A stretch of DNA of 35,692 nt from SBAX01 sp964646605 (GTDB lineage Bacteria; Planctomycetota; Phycisphaerae; UBA1845). The notes under the pieces were generated by a model. That model had not been told where the DNA came from. It saw only the letters and a list, made by a program, of their open reading frames with translations, and did not search any database. This document shows positions 18,206-26,676 of the stretch, one piece after another (the first letter of the stretch is position 1; every line of letters starts with the position of its first letter). Both the position numbers and the translations under genes were made by a program. The DNA lies in assembly GCA_964646605.1 (NCBI GenBank), contig CAZYEX010000130.1, positions 1 to 35,692 of the forward strand, read 5' to 3'.

Positions 18206-18448
18206 CGGCACCGGGCAAGTGCGAGACCCTGAACGCGGTTCTCGCGTTTGGACGTGCCCGGTTATTCGCTTTCGCACAGTCGCTTGTTCGCGGAGCGAAA
18301 CGGAAGTGCGCTACCAACGGGGTACCAACAAACTGCCAACAAAACGCGGTTTTCGATGGTCTCCAATGGTTTCTAGTGGCTTGGTCGGTTTCGACGTAAA
18401 CCCTGCTCCGATAGCCGTTTACTGCGTTTCCTGCCAGTTTTCAAAGAA

Positions 18449-18622
18449 TGGAGGCGGGGGGAATCGAAAATCTTCAACGCCTTTCGCGTAAGTCGTTAAA
18501 TGACAACAGTTTAACTCTTAACCTTCGGTGGATGCAGCGGTTAGGCACATGACTCAAGATGACCACTCTTGACCCGTGGAGCCGCTTCTAGACCGAGTTT
18601 ACTGGGCACTGACTGGGCACAC
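18449..18622 (-). repeat. Attachment-like direct repeat, copy 1 (tRNA/tmRNA 3'-end-like core plus arm)
   Basis: The copy begins with GGAGGCGGGGGGAATCGAA at 18450-18468. Its complement looks like the T-loop, T-stem strand and acceptor 3' end of a tRNA or tmRNA. The partner T-stem and the rest of a tRNA are missing. About 150 more bases match the copy at 35168-35342 colinearly, including GACCACTCTTGACCC and a TGGGCACTGACTGGGCAC tandem motif at 18603-18620. Read on the minus strand, that tail encodes CAQSVPSKLGLEAAPRVK, similar to the counterpart frame in copy 2, which could be the C-terminus of a lost integrase. I infer a left boundary of an integrated element. Confidence 0.65.
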
Positions 18623-18789
18623 TTTTCTGGAGGCCAAAAAGCCACGGGCGGGGGGGAGAAAATAAACCAGCCCCAGGAGCACCTGACATGAACGTTTCCT
18701 GAGTTGTCCGGGTTCGTGCTCAAGCCTCCATCATGTGCTCGACGCTAATCAAACTGTCGGTCGTGGAATCCCTCGCTGGCACAGGACTA

Positions 18790-19509
18790 TCAGGCAGTCC
18801 GCGAGACCGACTCATCGGAGGCGCCGACTCGACGAAGAGCGATAGTACCCGCAACCAGGATGAACAAACTCATCGCAACCAGGCCCCAAGTCGAGACGGC
18901 CGGAATTGGCGCGTCACCGAGGGTCACCGTGACCGAATCGAAAGAGATGTTGGCGGGGTCAACATCACCAAGGCCGCAGAGGGCCGTTCCATAGACAGGC
19001 GATCCGGCGGCGACGGCCTGGATCGTCAATGCCCCGTTTGCGTTGGCGGTGAACTCGACTACGGCGACACGAGCCCAAGACGGCGCTACCGCAATGGCAT
19101 CGGTGCACGGCCCCAGGTGCGAGCCGCTGAGATCATCGACGACGCCCAATGGGTTATTGATGGAGCTGTGCGTGAGCGTCGAGAAAACCGACGAATGGGT
19201 AACACTGACCGCCGTCGTCAAGGATGAATTGAACGAGAGGTCCACCGAGGCGGAGGATACGCCGTTGGAGTTTGCCGTTTCTATCCAAACTTCCAGGAAC
19301 ATGCTTGACCCAAGGGCGAACGTAGGTTGTGACGCTGGGACGGTTGCCGCCGTGTCGCTGCCGCTTGGAGTTGCTAGGGCCGTCAACTGAAAATCGACCA
19401 CGGCTCCGTTCGCTGCCGAAGCCGCCACCAAAACGACCACCGCAACGCGCGCGGGTACGCCGCATGCCTTGAGCCAACGCTCCGCGATGCGTCTAGTTTG
19501 CCGAATCAT
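18790..19509 (-). CDS. Secreted cohesin-like protein with IPTL-CTERM sorting signal
   Basis: This is a 239-residue secreted protein. It has an N-terminal signal (hydrophobic VAVVVLVAASAANGA) and a beta-rich domain with FLEVWIETANSNGVSSASVD and the conserved DDLSGSHLGPCTDAIAVAP block. The C-terminus is IPAVSTWGLVAMSLF followed by a hydrophobic helix and RRVG, the IPTLxxWG-type sorting signal. The domain is clearly paralogous to residues 36-196 of the next upstream gene product and loosely resembles cohesin modules. I chose ATG 19509 because GGAGGG lies six bases upstream. It is the last gene of the leftward oxidase operon, 43 bases behind its neighbour. A role as surface-anchored binding partner for dockerin-like tails is speculative. 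Confidence 0.8.
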   Translation of the reverse strand: MIRQTRRIAERWLKACGVPARVAVVVLVAASAANGAVVDFQLTALATPSGSDTAATVPASQPTFALGSSMFLEVWIETANSNGVSSASVDLSFNSSLTTAVSVTHSSVFSTLTHSSINNPLGVVDDLSGSHLGPCTDAIAVAPSWARVAVVEFTANANGALTIQAVAAGSPVYGTALCGLGDVDPANISFDSVTVTLGDAPIPAVSTWGLVAMSLFILVAGTIALRRVGASDESVSRTA

Positions 19510-19552
19510 TGGTTTCCCTCCATGCACCGGTCCTCCGACGAAAGCCCAACAT

Positions 19553-21541
19553 TCACCGCTCATCGCGGACGCGCCGACTCGTCTTGTGGACGTCCACCGC
19601 GACTCCATTGAAGTCGATCAATGACGATTCAATGTTCTCAAACATGCCAACCCGCGAAAACCCGTGCAAGTCGTCGCTCGGCCCAACGGCAATCCGCGTC
19701 CGACCTGGAGTGACGGCACGAGTCACGACCGTCGTGACGCGAACCCAGTTGCCATCGGCGGCAACGCCGTTGCTGTCAAGTTGTGTACAGCCTCCAACCG
19801 CTCGCAGCACTCCATCGACTGGACTGATGGACTGGCCTGCGAACAGTCCAAGCGCGTCCGACGGAATGACCTCCAGCGGGACAAGTCGGCGCCCTCCGAT
19901 CCGAAGATCCACGTAGGCGGACGCCAGTCCCACATCTAGCGGCTGCCCTGCACTTTCGTTGGCTGCCCAGACTTCGAGGTAGATCGGCTCGCCGACAGCG
20001 AAGGACGCATCGGGCTGCGGCAGCGCCTCCAGGGTATCGGAGGTGCTCGGCGCACGTTTGGTGACGAGCCGCACGACGACCACGGATGGGTTGAGTTCAT
20101 TGCGTGAACCGGACGCGCTCACGAGCCCGCCGCCGCCACCCGGACCTGCGCATCCGGCGCACTGGCCACACGTGGATCCGAAGCAACCGACGAATGCGGC
20201 GAAATCGGACGTACCGACACAGCCACCGGCGTCTCCGTCAAAGTTGGATTCGAGGCACGGATGCCCCGCCGAGTAGCAGGCTCCAAAACACGGCGCAAAG
20301 AAGCTGAAGTCGCCGGTTCCCATGACACCGCTGCCGTCCAGATCGAGAATGCAAAGCTCGCAAGTATCGGCGCTTTCGACGCAATGTTCGCAAGTTGTCG
20401 TACATCGCGCAACGCCGGCAAGACATCCCTGGATCGCATCGCACGTTTCGGCACCGTCGCAAAAGAGCAGGTTGTCGCAATTCGCATTATTGGGCGCGTT
20501 CGAACATCCCACTCCCGGCCCTGCCAACTGATCACAGGCGTCATCCGTGCAGGCCACGAGGTCATCGCAGTACGCATGATTCGGCGTGTACACGCATGTC
20601 CCCGCGCCGCCGCTGGCCAGGGGATCGCAGGAATTGACCGTACACTCGATGCTGTCGTTGCAGGTCGGGGGTGTTCCCGGGACGCAGCCGAAGGAGTCCG
20701 CGCTTGGGTCGCTGGGCATGCAGGTTTCTTCGCCGTTGCAGAACTGCCGGTCGTTGCAAGAGGCATGATTGGGTGTATACACGCACGCTCCCGCTCCGCC
20801 GTTGGCAAGGGGATCGCAGGTATCGACCGTGCACGCGAAGCCGTCGTTGCAAACTGGCGGAGTGCCTGGTTGGCAAGTAAAGGTCGTGAGGTTGCAGGTC
20901 TCCACACCGTTGCAATACTGTCCGTCGTCGCAGTCGACATTCGTCAGGCACTCGACCAGATCCGCCGATACCGATCCAAATACGATCTGAGCGTCGGTGA
21001 TGTTCCCAACGCCGCATATCGCCGTGCCGTAGATGGGCGAGCCCGTAGGACCCGTCTGAACCAACAAAGTTCCGCTAGCGGACGCCGTTACGTTCAGCAT
21101 CGCAACACGTGCCCAGTTTGGTGAAACGCCGACCGCGTCCGAACACGGGCCCAGGTGCGAACCGCTCAAGTTATCGATAGTTCCGTTGGTGTTGTTGACC
21201 GTTCCGCCGGTGAGCACGTTGAACTTCGCAGAGTGAGTGATGTTGGTGACGTTCGCCAAAGTGCTGGTGAAGGCGATGTCCGTGGACACGGACGACAGGC
21301 CATTGGCGTGTGTTGTCTGAGCCCAAACCTCGACGACGAAGGAGGCGTCGTTGAGGAACTGGGTCGAGGAGTTCGGCAGCGTGCTCATGGTGTCGGACGC
21401 GCTCGCCGACGGTAGGGCCACGATTCGGATCTCCGCCGTCTGTGCCAGCACTCCAGGTCCATGGACCGCGGCGACGACGACGAATGCCAACGCCCCGCAA
21501 AGCTTCCCAGCGTTAGTTCGGTGTTGGTTTGCCCGTTGCAT
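19553..21541 (-). CDS. Secreted cohesin-like / Cys-rich / dockerin-like modular protein
   Basis: This 662-residue exported protein has a signal peptide (about 1-33) and these modules: a cohesin-like domain (36-196); a Cys-rich region (197-397) built from repeated DCDDGQYCNGVETC / CNDGFACTVDTCDPLANGGA-type units; a dockerin-like module (399-456) with the calcium loop DLDGSGVMGTGDFSFF and a second loop FDGDAGGCVGTSDF; a Gly linker; and a second, more divergent cohesin-like domain (488-655). The C-terminus (VDVHKTSRRVRDER) has no sorting signal. The start is supported by GGAGG eight bases upstream of ATG 21541. Dockerin-like tails of this kind are common in Phycisphaerae proteins. Having both module types in one chain suggests a scaffold or adaptor, but binding is not shown. 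Confidence 0.82.
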   Translation of the reverse strand: MQRANQHRTNAGKLCGALAFVVVAAVHGPGVLAQTAEIRIVALPSASASDTMSTLPNSSTQFLNDASFVVEVWAQTTHANGLSSVSTDIAFTSTLANVTNITHSAKFNVLTGGTVNNTNGTIDNLSGSHLGPCSDAVGVSPNWARVAMLNVTASASGTLLVQTGPTGSPIYGTAICGVGNITDAQIVFGSVSADLVECLTNVDCDDGQYCNGVETCNLTTFTCQPGTPPVCNDGFACTVDTCDPLANGGAGACVYTPNHASCNDRQFCNGEETCMPSDPSADSFGCVPGTPPTCNDSIECTVNSCDPLASGGAGTCVYTPNHAYCDDLVACTDDACDQLAGPGVGCSNAPNNANCDNLLFCDGAETCDAIQGCLAGVARCTTTCEHCVESADTCELCILDLDGSGVMGTGDFSFFAPCFGACYSAGHPCLESNFDGDAGGCVGTSDFAAFVGCFGSTCGQCAGCAGPGGGGGLVSASGSRNELNPSVVVVRLVTKRAPSTSDTLEALPQPDASFAVGEPIYLEVWAANESAGQPLDVGLASAYVDLRIGGRRLVPLEVIPSDALGLFAGQSISPVDGVLRAVGGCTQLDSNGVAADGNWVRVTTVVTRAVTPGRTRIAVGPSDDLHGFSRVGMFENIESSLIDFNGVAVDVHKTSRRVRDER

Positions 21542-21709
21542 GTCTTATTCCTCCAAAGAAACGCGTGCGTCTCCGTCGTGCTGTCCAAGAACGGATACCG
21601 TTCACCTTTCTCTACCCGGCCGTCATCTTGGTGGTCGGGTTGCCCTACTCATTGCCCCACCCTTAAGTCGCGCAACATCATCTGCCTTCGAGCCGGTGCT
21701 CGTGGCTCC

Positions 21710-24700
21710 CTACGGTCCAGCGCAAGCGGCGCAACTCGCGCAGACGTCGCCGAAGCACCCGACGAGAACAGCGAAGTCCGATGTTCCCACGCACCCGTTG
21801 GTGTCCCCGTCGAAGTTTGAGGATCGGCAGGCGTGGCCGAGTGGATAGCAGCCATTGAAGCACGATACAAACAGCGAAAAATCGCCAGTTCCGATTGTCC
21901 CGCTGCCATCGAGGTCGAGGGAACACCATTCACAGGTGTCCGTATCCTCTGCACAGCGTTCGCAAGCATCGGCACACGGCGCTGTCCCGCCCTGGCATGT
22001 GTAGGTGACCTGGTCGCAGGTCTCTACGCCGTTGCAGTAGTTGCCGTCGTCGCAATCCGGGTCCGTAAAGCACTCCACAACCCGGAACTGGCGCATCATT
22101 TCATGATCTTCGTGTTCCAGAATGTGGCAGTGGTACGGGTACAGTCCCAGGTAGTCGTCAAAGTGGGCAATGACCCGTGTGATCTGGTTTGGATGCACCA
22201 TCGTCGTGTCCTTCCAGCCAACTTCGTTCGGCGCCGGGGGAAGGGGCACGCCGACGGGTACGATCTGGCCGTCAATCATGTCGAAGTCCTGTCGGTCGAG
22301 AACCTGGAACATGACCAGGTGCATGTGCATGGGGTGGCTGACGCCGGAGCGATTGACGAATCGCCAGATTTCGGTCGTGCCCAGAACGGGGTATTCGCTG
22401 ATCGTATGGAAGCCGAGTTCGTTGATCAGCCACTTCGACCCGGCGCAGGGATCGGCGGCCTTGCGCAAGACAAGATCGCGCGAAAGCACCGCATCGCCCT
22501 CGTCCAACAGGGTGAGCGGTCGAAGGGAGGCCGGCACGGAGGTGGTGTGCCCGGTCTGGCCGACTACGATGAATTTCATCACGTTGGGAATGACGCCATC
22601 GCCCGGAGTTCCGGGGTAAGGTGTAGGCGCACTGTTGGTCAGCACAATTTCCCGGCCGGCGGGCTGCGGCGCGAAATCGATGATGATGTCGGCACGTTCC
22701 CCGGGTCCCAAGGTGAGCTGGGTGAGAGCCACCGGAGCGGCCATGAGCCCGCCCTCGGTCCCGATCTGCTGAAACGCCTGTCCGTTGGACAAGGCCAGCG
22801 ACAATGTACGGGAATTGCAGCCGTTGAAAACTCGGAAGCGATATTTTCCCTGTTTCACGTTCAGGTACGGCCACACCTTGCCGTTGACCAGCATCTTGTC
22901 GCCGAAGAAGTGCTCGTGCCACATGTCCGGATATCGCCAGGAGCCGTCGCTGTTGAAGATTCGATCCTGAACGACAAGGGGAATCTCAAATTCGCCGCTG
23001 GGAAAGCCCAGGCCCTGCTCGAAGGCGTCGGTGATGAGGTAACCGCCGGCCAGGCCCATGTATACGTTGAGTCGCGTGATTCCCAAGGCATGGTCGTGAT
23101 ACCACAACGTGCCGGGAAGTTGGTTGTTTGCATACTGATACGTCGTGAAGTTTCCGGGCAAGAAACTATTCTCTGGATATCCATCGAACGCGGGGGGCAC
23201 ATGGCCGCCGTGAAGATGCGGGACGATCTTTGGTTGGTCGACAGCGCCGTGCGGACACATGTCCACATTCAAATAATGATCGGTCCGTAAATTTCCGGAA
23301 GCATCGCGAAGATCGTTGATCCACGTGACCGTGATCGGCTGATTCATGGTGGTCACGATCGTAGGCCCAGGATAGGTTCCGCCGGTCGGACCGTCGCCGT
23401 AGCCCCACACGGTGGTGGGCGGTAGATCGCGGTGGAGCTGCTGTTGGAACTGGCGCACGGCGATCTCGTAGGTTGCCGGCCCGCCGGGGCTCCCGATGAC
23501 CGGCTGGGCAACCGCCGGGATCGGCAGCGGATCGACGAAGGGGGTCAACACGACCGGGCATAGCTCAAGCGTGCAGCTTGTGCCATCTCCCTGGTAAACT
23601 CCTGCCTGCGCCGTGCAGTTGGCTTGCGTCAACACCTGGCACGTTCCGTTGGTGAAGCAACACGCCCCGGTCGGCTGTGGGCAAGGATTGGGCGTGCAAC
23701 TCGTGCCGTTACCTTGATACGTGCCGCCCTGAGAGGCACAATTCGTAGCCGTGAGTACCTGACACGTTCCGTTGCTGAAACAGCAGGCCCCAGTGGGCTG
23801 GGGGCAGTTGTTCGGCGTGCAGCTCGTCCCATTACCCTGATAGGAGCCACCTTGTGCTGTGCACATACTGTCCGATACCACCGAGCACGACCCGTCGGCG
23901 AAGCAGCACGCCCCGGTCACGCCAGGGAGGTAGGTCACTACCAGCTGCGGAGCATTAGCCGGCGTGTCCGACTGTTTGCTGGCAAACCGTTTCGTATTGG
24001 AGCTACTCGCCTCATCCCCGCGCAGAAACCAGCCGAAGTTCGAGCCGGGAACACTGACCCAGTCTTGAACGTCTGCGGTGAGGTCGGGCGAGTTCCATGT
24101 GTAGAAAAGGTTAGCCGTGCTCACTGAAGTGGATGCGCTGGCGGTGGGCCAGAAGTCGCCCCCCGGTGTCGTCCAGAACACCGCGTTGTAGAAGCGGTGC
24201 CGCCAGGTGGAGTCATTGGTCGTCGCTGTCGTGCCGTTGCTTTCGTCGCCGTTGGGGTCGGACGTGCCTTCGCCCCAGTCCGCAGTGGCGAAATACGCAG
24301 CCACGTTCACGGCCGCGCCTTGGCTCTGATTGCAGTACATCCTGAGATCCACGTTCTGAACGGTCACTCCCGACGGAATCGAGCTGACGCTAAAGTGAAT
24401 GTTGCTGCGACGCACGAGGCCGCTCGTTTGATTGCCCAAGTAGACGTACCGTCCCGCCCCGTTGGCGATTAGGCCGCTCGCGTCCTCGTGCAGCACGTTG
24501 TCGCGATCCGCGATCAGCGTGACCGTGACGGGCTGATTGGTGCAAGGATTGGGCGTGCAACTCGCTCCGTCGCCTTGGTATACGCCGCCTTGGCTCGTGC
24601 ACTGTGTCTGTGTCAGCACCTGGCACACGTCACCCGCCAAGCAACATGCCCCCGTCGGCTGGGGACAGGGATTTGGCGTGCACGAAGTTCCGTCGCCTTG

Positions 24701-25495
24701 GTATGTTCCGCCCTGCGCTGTACAGTTGGTCTGCGTCACAACGGAACAGGAACCGTTCCCAAGACAGCATGCGCCGGTCGCAGCCCCGCCGGGTGTATAA
24801 ACAACCGTCAACACCGGGCGTTGCGTGGACGTCGCCGACTGCCGGCTCTCGAAGCGTTTGCTGGACTTAATATTCACCTCGTTGCCGCGAATGATCCAGC
24901 CGAAGTTGCTCGCCGGGCTGTCCACCCAGGCCTGGACATCTGCGGTCATCCCCGCCGAAGACCATGAGTAGAAAGCGGTGTTGCCCACCGACGCCGTGGC
25001 GCTGGGCGATGCGACGAAGTCCCCGCCGGCGACCGACCAGAACGTGTTCGGATAGAACCGGTGCAGCCACGTGGCGTCGCCGGTCGTGGCCGCCGCGCCC
25101 GAGCCCTCTTCGCCGGACGCGTGCGACGTTCCCTCGCCCCAGTCGGCCAAAGCGCGGTAGAGGGCGACGTTTTCGGCTTGGGTCCGGGTCCGCGACATAT
25201 AGAGCGTGAGCGTGGCGCTGCTCACCGTCGAACCGGCCGGGATGGCGCTGAGGTCGAAGTCGATCACAGCACGACGAATCAATCCGTTGTCGGTGGTGCC
25301 CGCGAAGAAGGCGTTGCCCGCTCCGTTGCTCAGTGATCCCGTGGCGTTTTCGTAAAGTGTATTGTCCTTGCTCGCCCCGACGGTGAGCTGATCTCCGCTT
25401 GCGGTGGTCCCTCCGCCCAGCACGATCAGCACAAACGCGACGACGATCGCTGATGCCGATGGTCCGGCCAGGTTCGATGCCTTTGCTTTCACCAT
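21710..25495 (-). CDS. Giant modular multicopper oxidase (DNRLRE, Cys repeats, CotA-like oxidase, dockerin-like tail)
   Basis: This is a secreted protein of 1261 residues. The order is: signal (about 10-33); DNRLRE-type beta domain (36-235); two Cys-rich repeats (241-318); second DNRLRE domain (322-524); three more Cys repeats (528-646); multicopper oxidase domain (about 650-1140); Cys-rich linker (1143-1190); dockerin-like module (1193-1250). Copper ligands are complete: HLHGGHV (760-766), WYHDHALG (798-805), HPMHMH (1054-1059) and HCHILEHEDHEMM (1122-1134), with Met as axial type-1 ligand. The oxidase resembles bilirubin oxidase/CotA laccases, which oxidise phenols, bilirubin or metal ions with O2. 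AGGAGG precedes the ATG by six bases. The substrate is unknown; the binding modules suggest an insoluble polymer or surface assembly. Confidence 0.92.
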   Translation of the reverse strand: MVKAKASNLAGPSASAIVVAFVLIVLGGGTTASGDQLTVGASKDNTLYENATGSLSNGAGNAFFAGTTDNGLIRRAVIDFDLSAIPAGSTVSSATLTLYMSRTRTQAENVALYRALADWGEGTSHASGEEGSGAAATTGDATWLHRFYPNTFWSVAGGDFVASPSATASVGNTAFYSWSSAGMTADVQAWVDSPASNFGWIIRGNEVNIKSSKRFESRQSATSTQRPVLTVVYTPGGAATGACCLGNGSCSVVTQTNCTAQGGTYQGDGTSCTPNPCPQPTGACCLAGDVCQVLTQTQCTSQGGVYQGDGASCTPNPCTNQPVTVTLIADRDNVLHEDASGLIANGAGRYVYLGNQTSGLVRRSNIHFSVSSIPSGVTVQNVDLRMYCNQSQGAAVNVAAYFATADWGEGTSDPNGDESNGTTATTNDSTWRHRFYNAVFWTTPGGDFWPTASASTSVSTANLFYTWNSPDLTADVQDWVSVPGSNFGWFLRGDEASSSNTKRFASKQSDTPANAPQLVVTYLPGVTGACCFADGSCSVVSDSMCTAQGGSYQGNGTSCTPNNCPQPTGACCFSNGTCQVLTATNCASQGGTYQGNGTSCTPNPCPQPTGACCFTNGTCQVLTQANCTAQAGVYQGDGTSCTLELCPVVLTPFVDPLPIPAVAQPVIGSPGGPATYEIAVRQFQQQLHRDLPPTTVWGYGDGPTGGTYPGPTIVTTMNQPITVTWINDLRDASGNLRTDHYLNVDMCPHGAVDQPKIVPHLHGGHVPPAFDGYPENSFLPGNFTTYQYANNQLPGTLWYHDHALGITRLNVYMGLAGGYLITDAFEQGLGFPSGEFEIPLVVQDRIFNSDGSWRYPDMWHEHFFGDKMLVNGKVWPYLNVKQGKYRFRVFNGCNSRTLSLALSNGQAFQQIGTEGGLMAAPVALTQLTLGPGERADIIIDFAPQPAGREIVLTNSAPTPYPGTPGDGVIPNVMKFIVVGQTGHTTSVPASLRPLTLLDEGDAVLSRDLVLRKAADPCAGSKWLINELGFHTISEYPVLGTTEIWRFVNRSGVSHPMHMHLVMFQVLDRQDFDMIDGQIVPVGVPLPPAPNEVGWKDTTMVHPNQITRVIAHFDDYLGLYPYHCHILEHEDHEMMRQFRVVECFTDPDCDDGNYCNGVETCDQVTYTCQGGTAPCADACERCAEDTDTCEWCSLDLDGSGTIGTGDFSLFVSCFNGCYPLGHACRSSNFDGDTNGCVGTSDFAVLVGCFGDVCASCAACAGP
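23558..23914 (-). repeat. Three tandem Cys-rich protein repeats
   Basis: Residues 528-646 of the giant oxidase are three repeats of about 40 residues with the pattern GACCF-x2-G-x-C-x-V-x7-C-x4-GG-x-YQG-x-GTSCTPN-x-C. Their DNA is also strongly repetitive. They lie just before the oxidase domain and probably act as disulfide-stapled spacers. Confidence 0.85.
24542..24775 (-). repeat. Two tandem Cys-rich protein repeats
   Basis: Residues 241-318 of the giant oxidase are two further copies of the same roughly 40-residue unit (GACCL...YQGDGTSCTPNPC). They separate the first and second DNRLRE domains. Function is not known; such units are frequent in planctomycete secreted proteins. Confidence 0.8.
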
Positions 25496-25526
25496 GACTG
25501 ACCTCCTACGGTTTACGCCGCAGCAC

Positions 25527-26375
25527 TCATGCAGACGGCGCGGTCATTCCCTGATTAAAAATTCGCAAACTTCCGGCAACCGCCAATAACAATGCGAGGG
25601 AGACGGCACCCCAATCGGATATCGCGGGAACCCCCGGTGGAACGTAGTCCACGATTAACCTGGGGTGTCGAGCGGAATCCGCTTCCTCGCGCGTGGCGAA
25701 GCGCTTGGCGCTGGAGAGAGCGGATTCATCCCCCACCACGCACCAACCGAAGTTGGTCGTTGGGTTATCGAGCCATGATTGCACGTCCGCGACCATTGCT
25801 GCCGTCGAGCCCCACAGGTACGAGGCTTCAGCGCCGATAACGCTCGAGGCGCTGGTGCTTGGTCCAAAGTCGCCGCCCGGTTGGTTCCAGAACTGGGTGT
25901 TAAAGAACGTGTGCAGCCAAGTCGCATCGCCGGATGTGGCGATTGCTCCCTGCCCCCCGCTGGCGACCGACGAGCCTTCTCCCCAATCGCTGGCCACACG
26001 ATGCAGCGACACGGTTTCGTCCTGGACGTTCGCCGCGTCGTTGTACATCATGAGTTGCGCGCTGATGATCGTCGATCCTGCCGGGATGCTTGCGGAGACG
26101 TCGAACCACACAAGGGCGCGGCGGATCGAGTTGGTCGCTTGGGAGTTGCGCCCCGCGAACATGGTCGTACCAGCCCCGTTGCTGGTCGAGCCGTCGGTGG
26201 TTTGGTATAGCGTCGTATCTTTGGAGGCCGTGACAACGACCTGTTCGGCGTGAGCAGGGATTCCGGAGGCCCCGCACGCAAACATACAGCCCAAGCTCAG
26301 GGCTGCGGCCCGGCGACCGGCGGTTCGCTGGCGTATACGCCGTTCGAGTTGCGGTATGCGAGCACCTTGCCCCAT
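25527..26375 (-). CDS. Secreted DNRLRE-domain protein with IPTL-CTERM sorting signal
   Basis: This 282-residue exported protein has a signal region (AAALSLGCMFACGASGIPAHA), one DNRLRE-type beta domain (KDTTLYQTTDGSTSNGAGTT through PRLIVDYVP) and a C-terminal VPAISDWGAVSLALL helix of the IPTL-CTERM kind. The domain matches both DNRLRE domains of the oxidase encoded 31 bases downstream; shared blocks include DWGEG, TSGDATWLH, PGGDFGP and NFGWCVVGDE. DNRLRE/CBM-like domains are thought to bind polymers or act as structural beta modules. I chose ATG 26375, nine bases after GGAGAG; ATG 26384 is an alternative. It is the first gene of the leftward operon and lies about 54 bases from the inferred sigma-54 transcription start. 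Confidence 0.82.
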   Translation of the reverse strand: MGQGARIPQLERRIRQRTAGRRAAALSLGCMFACGASGIPAHAEQVVVTASKDTTLYQTTDGSTSNGAGTTMFAGRNSQATNSIRRALVWFDVSASIPAGSTIISAQLMMYNDAANVQDETVSLHRVASDWGEGSSVASGGQGAIATSGDATWLHTFFNTQFWNQPGGDFGPSTSASSVIGAEASYLWGSTAAMVADVQSWLDNPTTNFGWCVVGDESALSSAKRFATREEADSARHPRLIVDYVPPGVPAISDWGAVSLALLLAVAGSLRIFNQGMTAPSA

Positions 26376-26440
26376 TAGAACCATCTCTCCGGACGATTCG
26401 TTCTTCCGCCGCGGTTCGGTCCGCCCTGTGTTTCTTGTTA

Positions 26441-26454
26441 GCAAACGGCGTGCC
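26441..26454 (-). promoter_or_regulatory. Sigma-54-type (-24/-12) promoter of the leftward oxidase operon
   Basis: The minus strand reads GGCACGCCGTTTGC, followed by TA. It has the invariant GG and GC with ten bases between them, matching the consensus TGGCACG-N4-TTGCW except for C at the first position. Transcription would start near 26429, about 54 bases before the DNRLRE gene. The same 14 bases, with one change, stand before the rightward oxidase operon. Confidence 0.7.
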
Positions 26455-26552
26455 GAGCGCATCATAGAAAACGCGTTTTACCGTACGCGGTGTTGATCGC
26501 TGGCGGTAGCAGCGCAAGCTGCAAAACGATGTCCGACTTTCGGAAATGATAC

Positions 26553-26580
26553 GTAGGACATGGTGAGGACCGCGTAGGAC
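26553..26580 (+). promoter_or_regulatory. Upstream activator-like heptamer pair, left
   Basis: GTAGGAC occurs at 26553-26559 and at 26574-26580, exactly 21 bp or two helical turns apart, each preceded by C and followed by A. A weaker TGAGGAC (26564-26570) lies between them, about one turn from each. The centre is about 113 bp upstream of the -24 GG of the leftward promoter. In the direction of that operon the sites read GTCCTAC. The pair is also about 100 bp upstream of the kinase gene, so it could act on both. Confidence 0.65.
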
Positions 26581-26676
26581 AAACACGGATACGCTCGAAA
26601 CGGACAAGATACCGGGTGCGTCCCCCCGCTCTTTCCGATCGATCCTTGGTCCCGCACGGCTCGCTATGTAAGATGA

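Larger units (their letters stand above)
17241..18448. other. Degenerate intergenic region with mobile-element relics
   Basis: I find no intact gene in these 1.2 kb. Short frames on both strands have no recognisable motifs apart from the recombinase relic near 17555 and a possible transposase scrap near 18077. A less GC-rich patch lies around 17880-18060. The region ends where the first tRNA-end-like repeat begins, so it looks like the eroded end of an older integrated element. Confidence 0.6.

Noticed and set aside
18449..18540. Intact tRNA or tmRNA gene on the minus strand
   Set aside because: Only the T-loop, one T-stem strand and the acceptor 3' half are present. The bases that should complete the T-stem do not pair with GGGGG, and no 5' acceptor strand (CGCCTCC on the plus strand) occurs at tRNA distance. 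The same holds at 35168.
21833..23290. Long plus-strand open frame (485 codons) opposite the giant oxidase gene
   Set aside because: It lies wholly inside the minus-strand oxidase gene, whose copper motifs are unmistakable. The antisense translation has no recognisable domain, and GC-rich genes commonly give such shadows.
23558..24775. Repeat blocks that could suggest a CRISPR-like or satellite array
   Set aside because: The periodicity of roughly 120 bp is in frame and encodes Cys-rich protein repeats. There are no short identical repeats with unique spacers and no cas genes.
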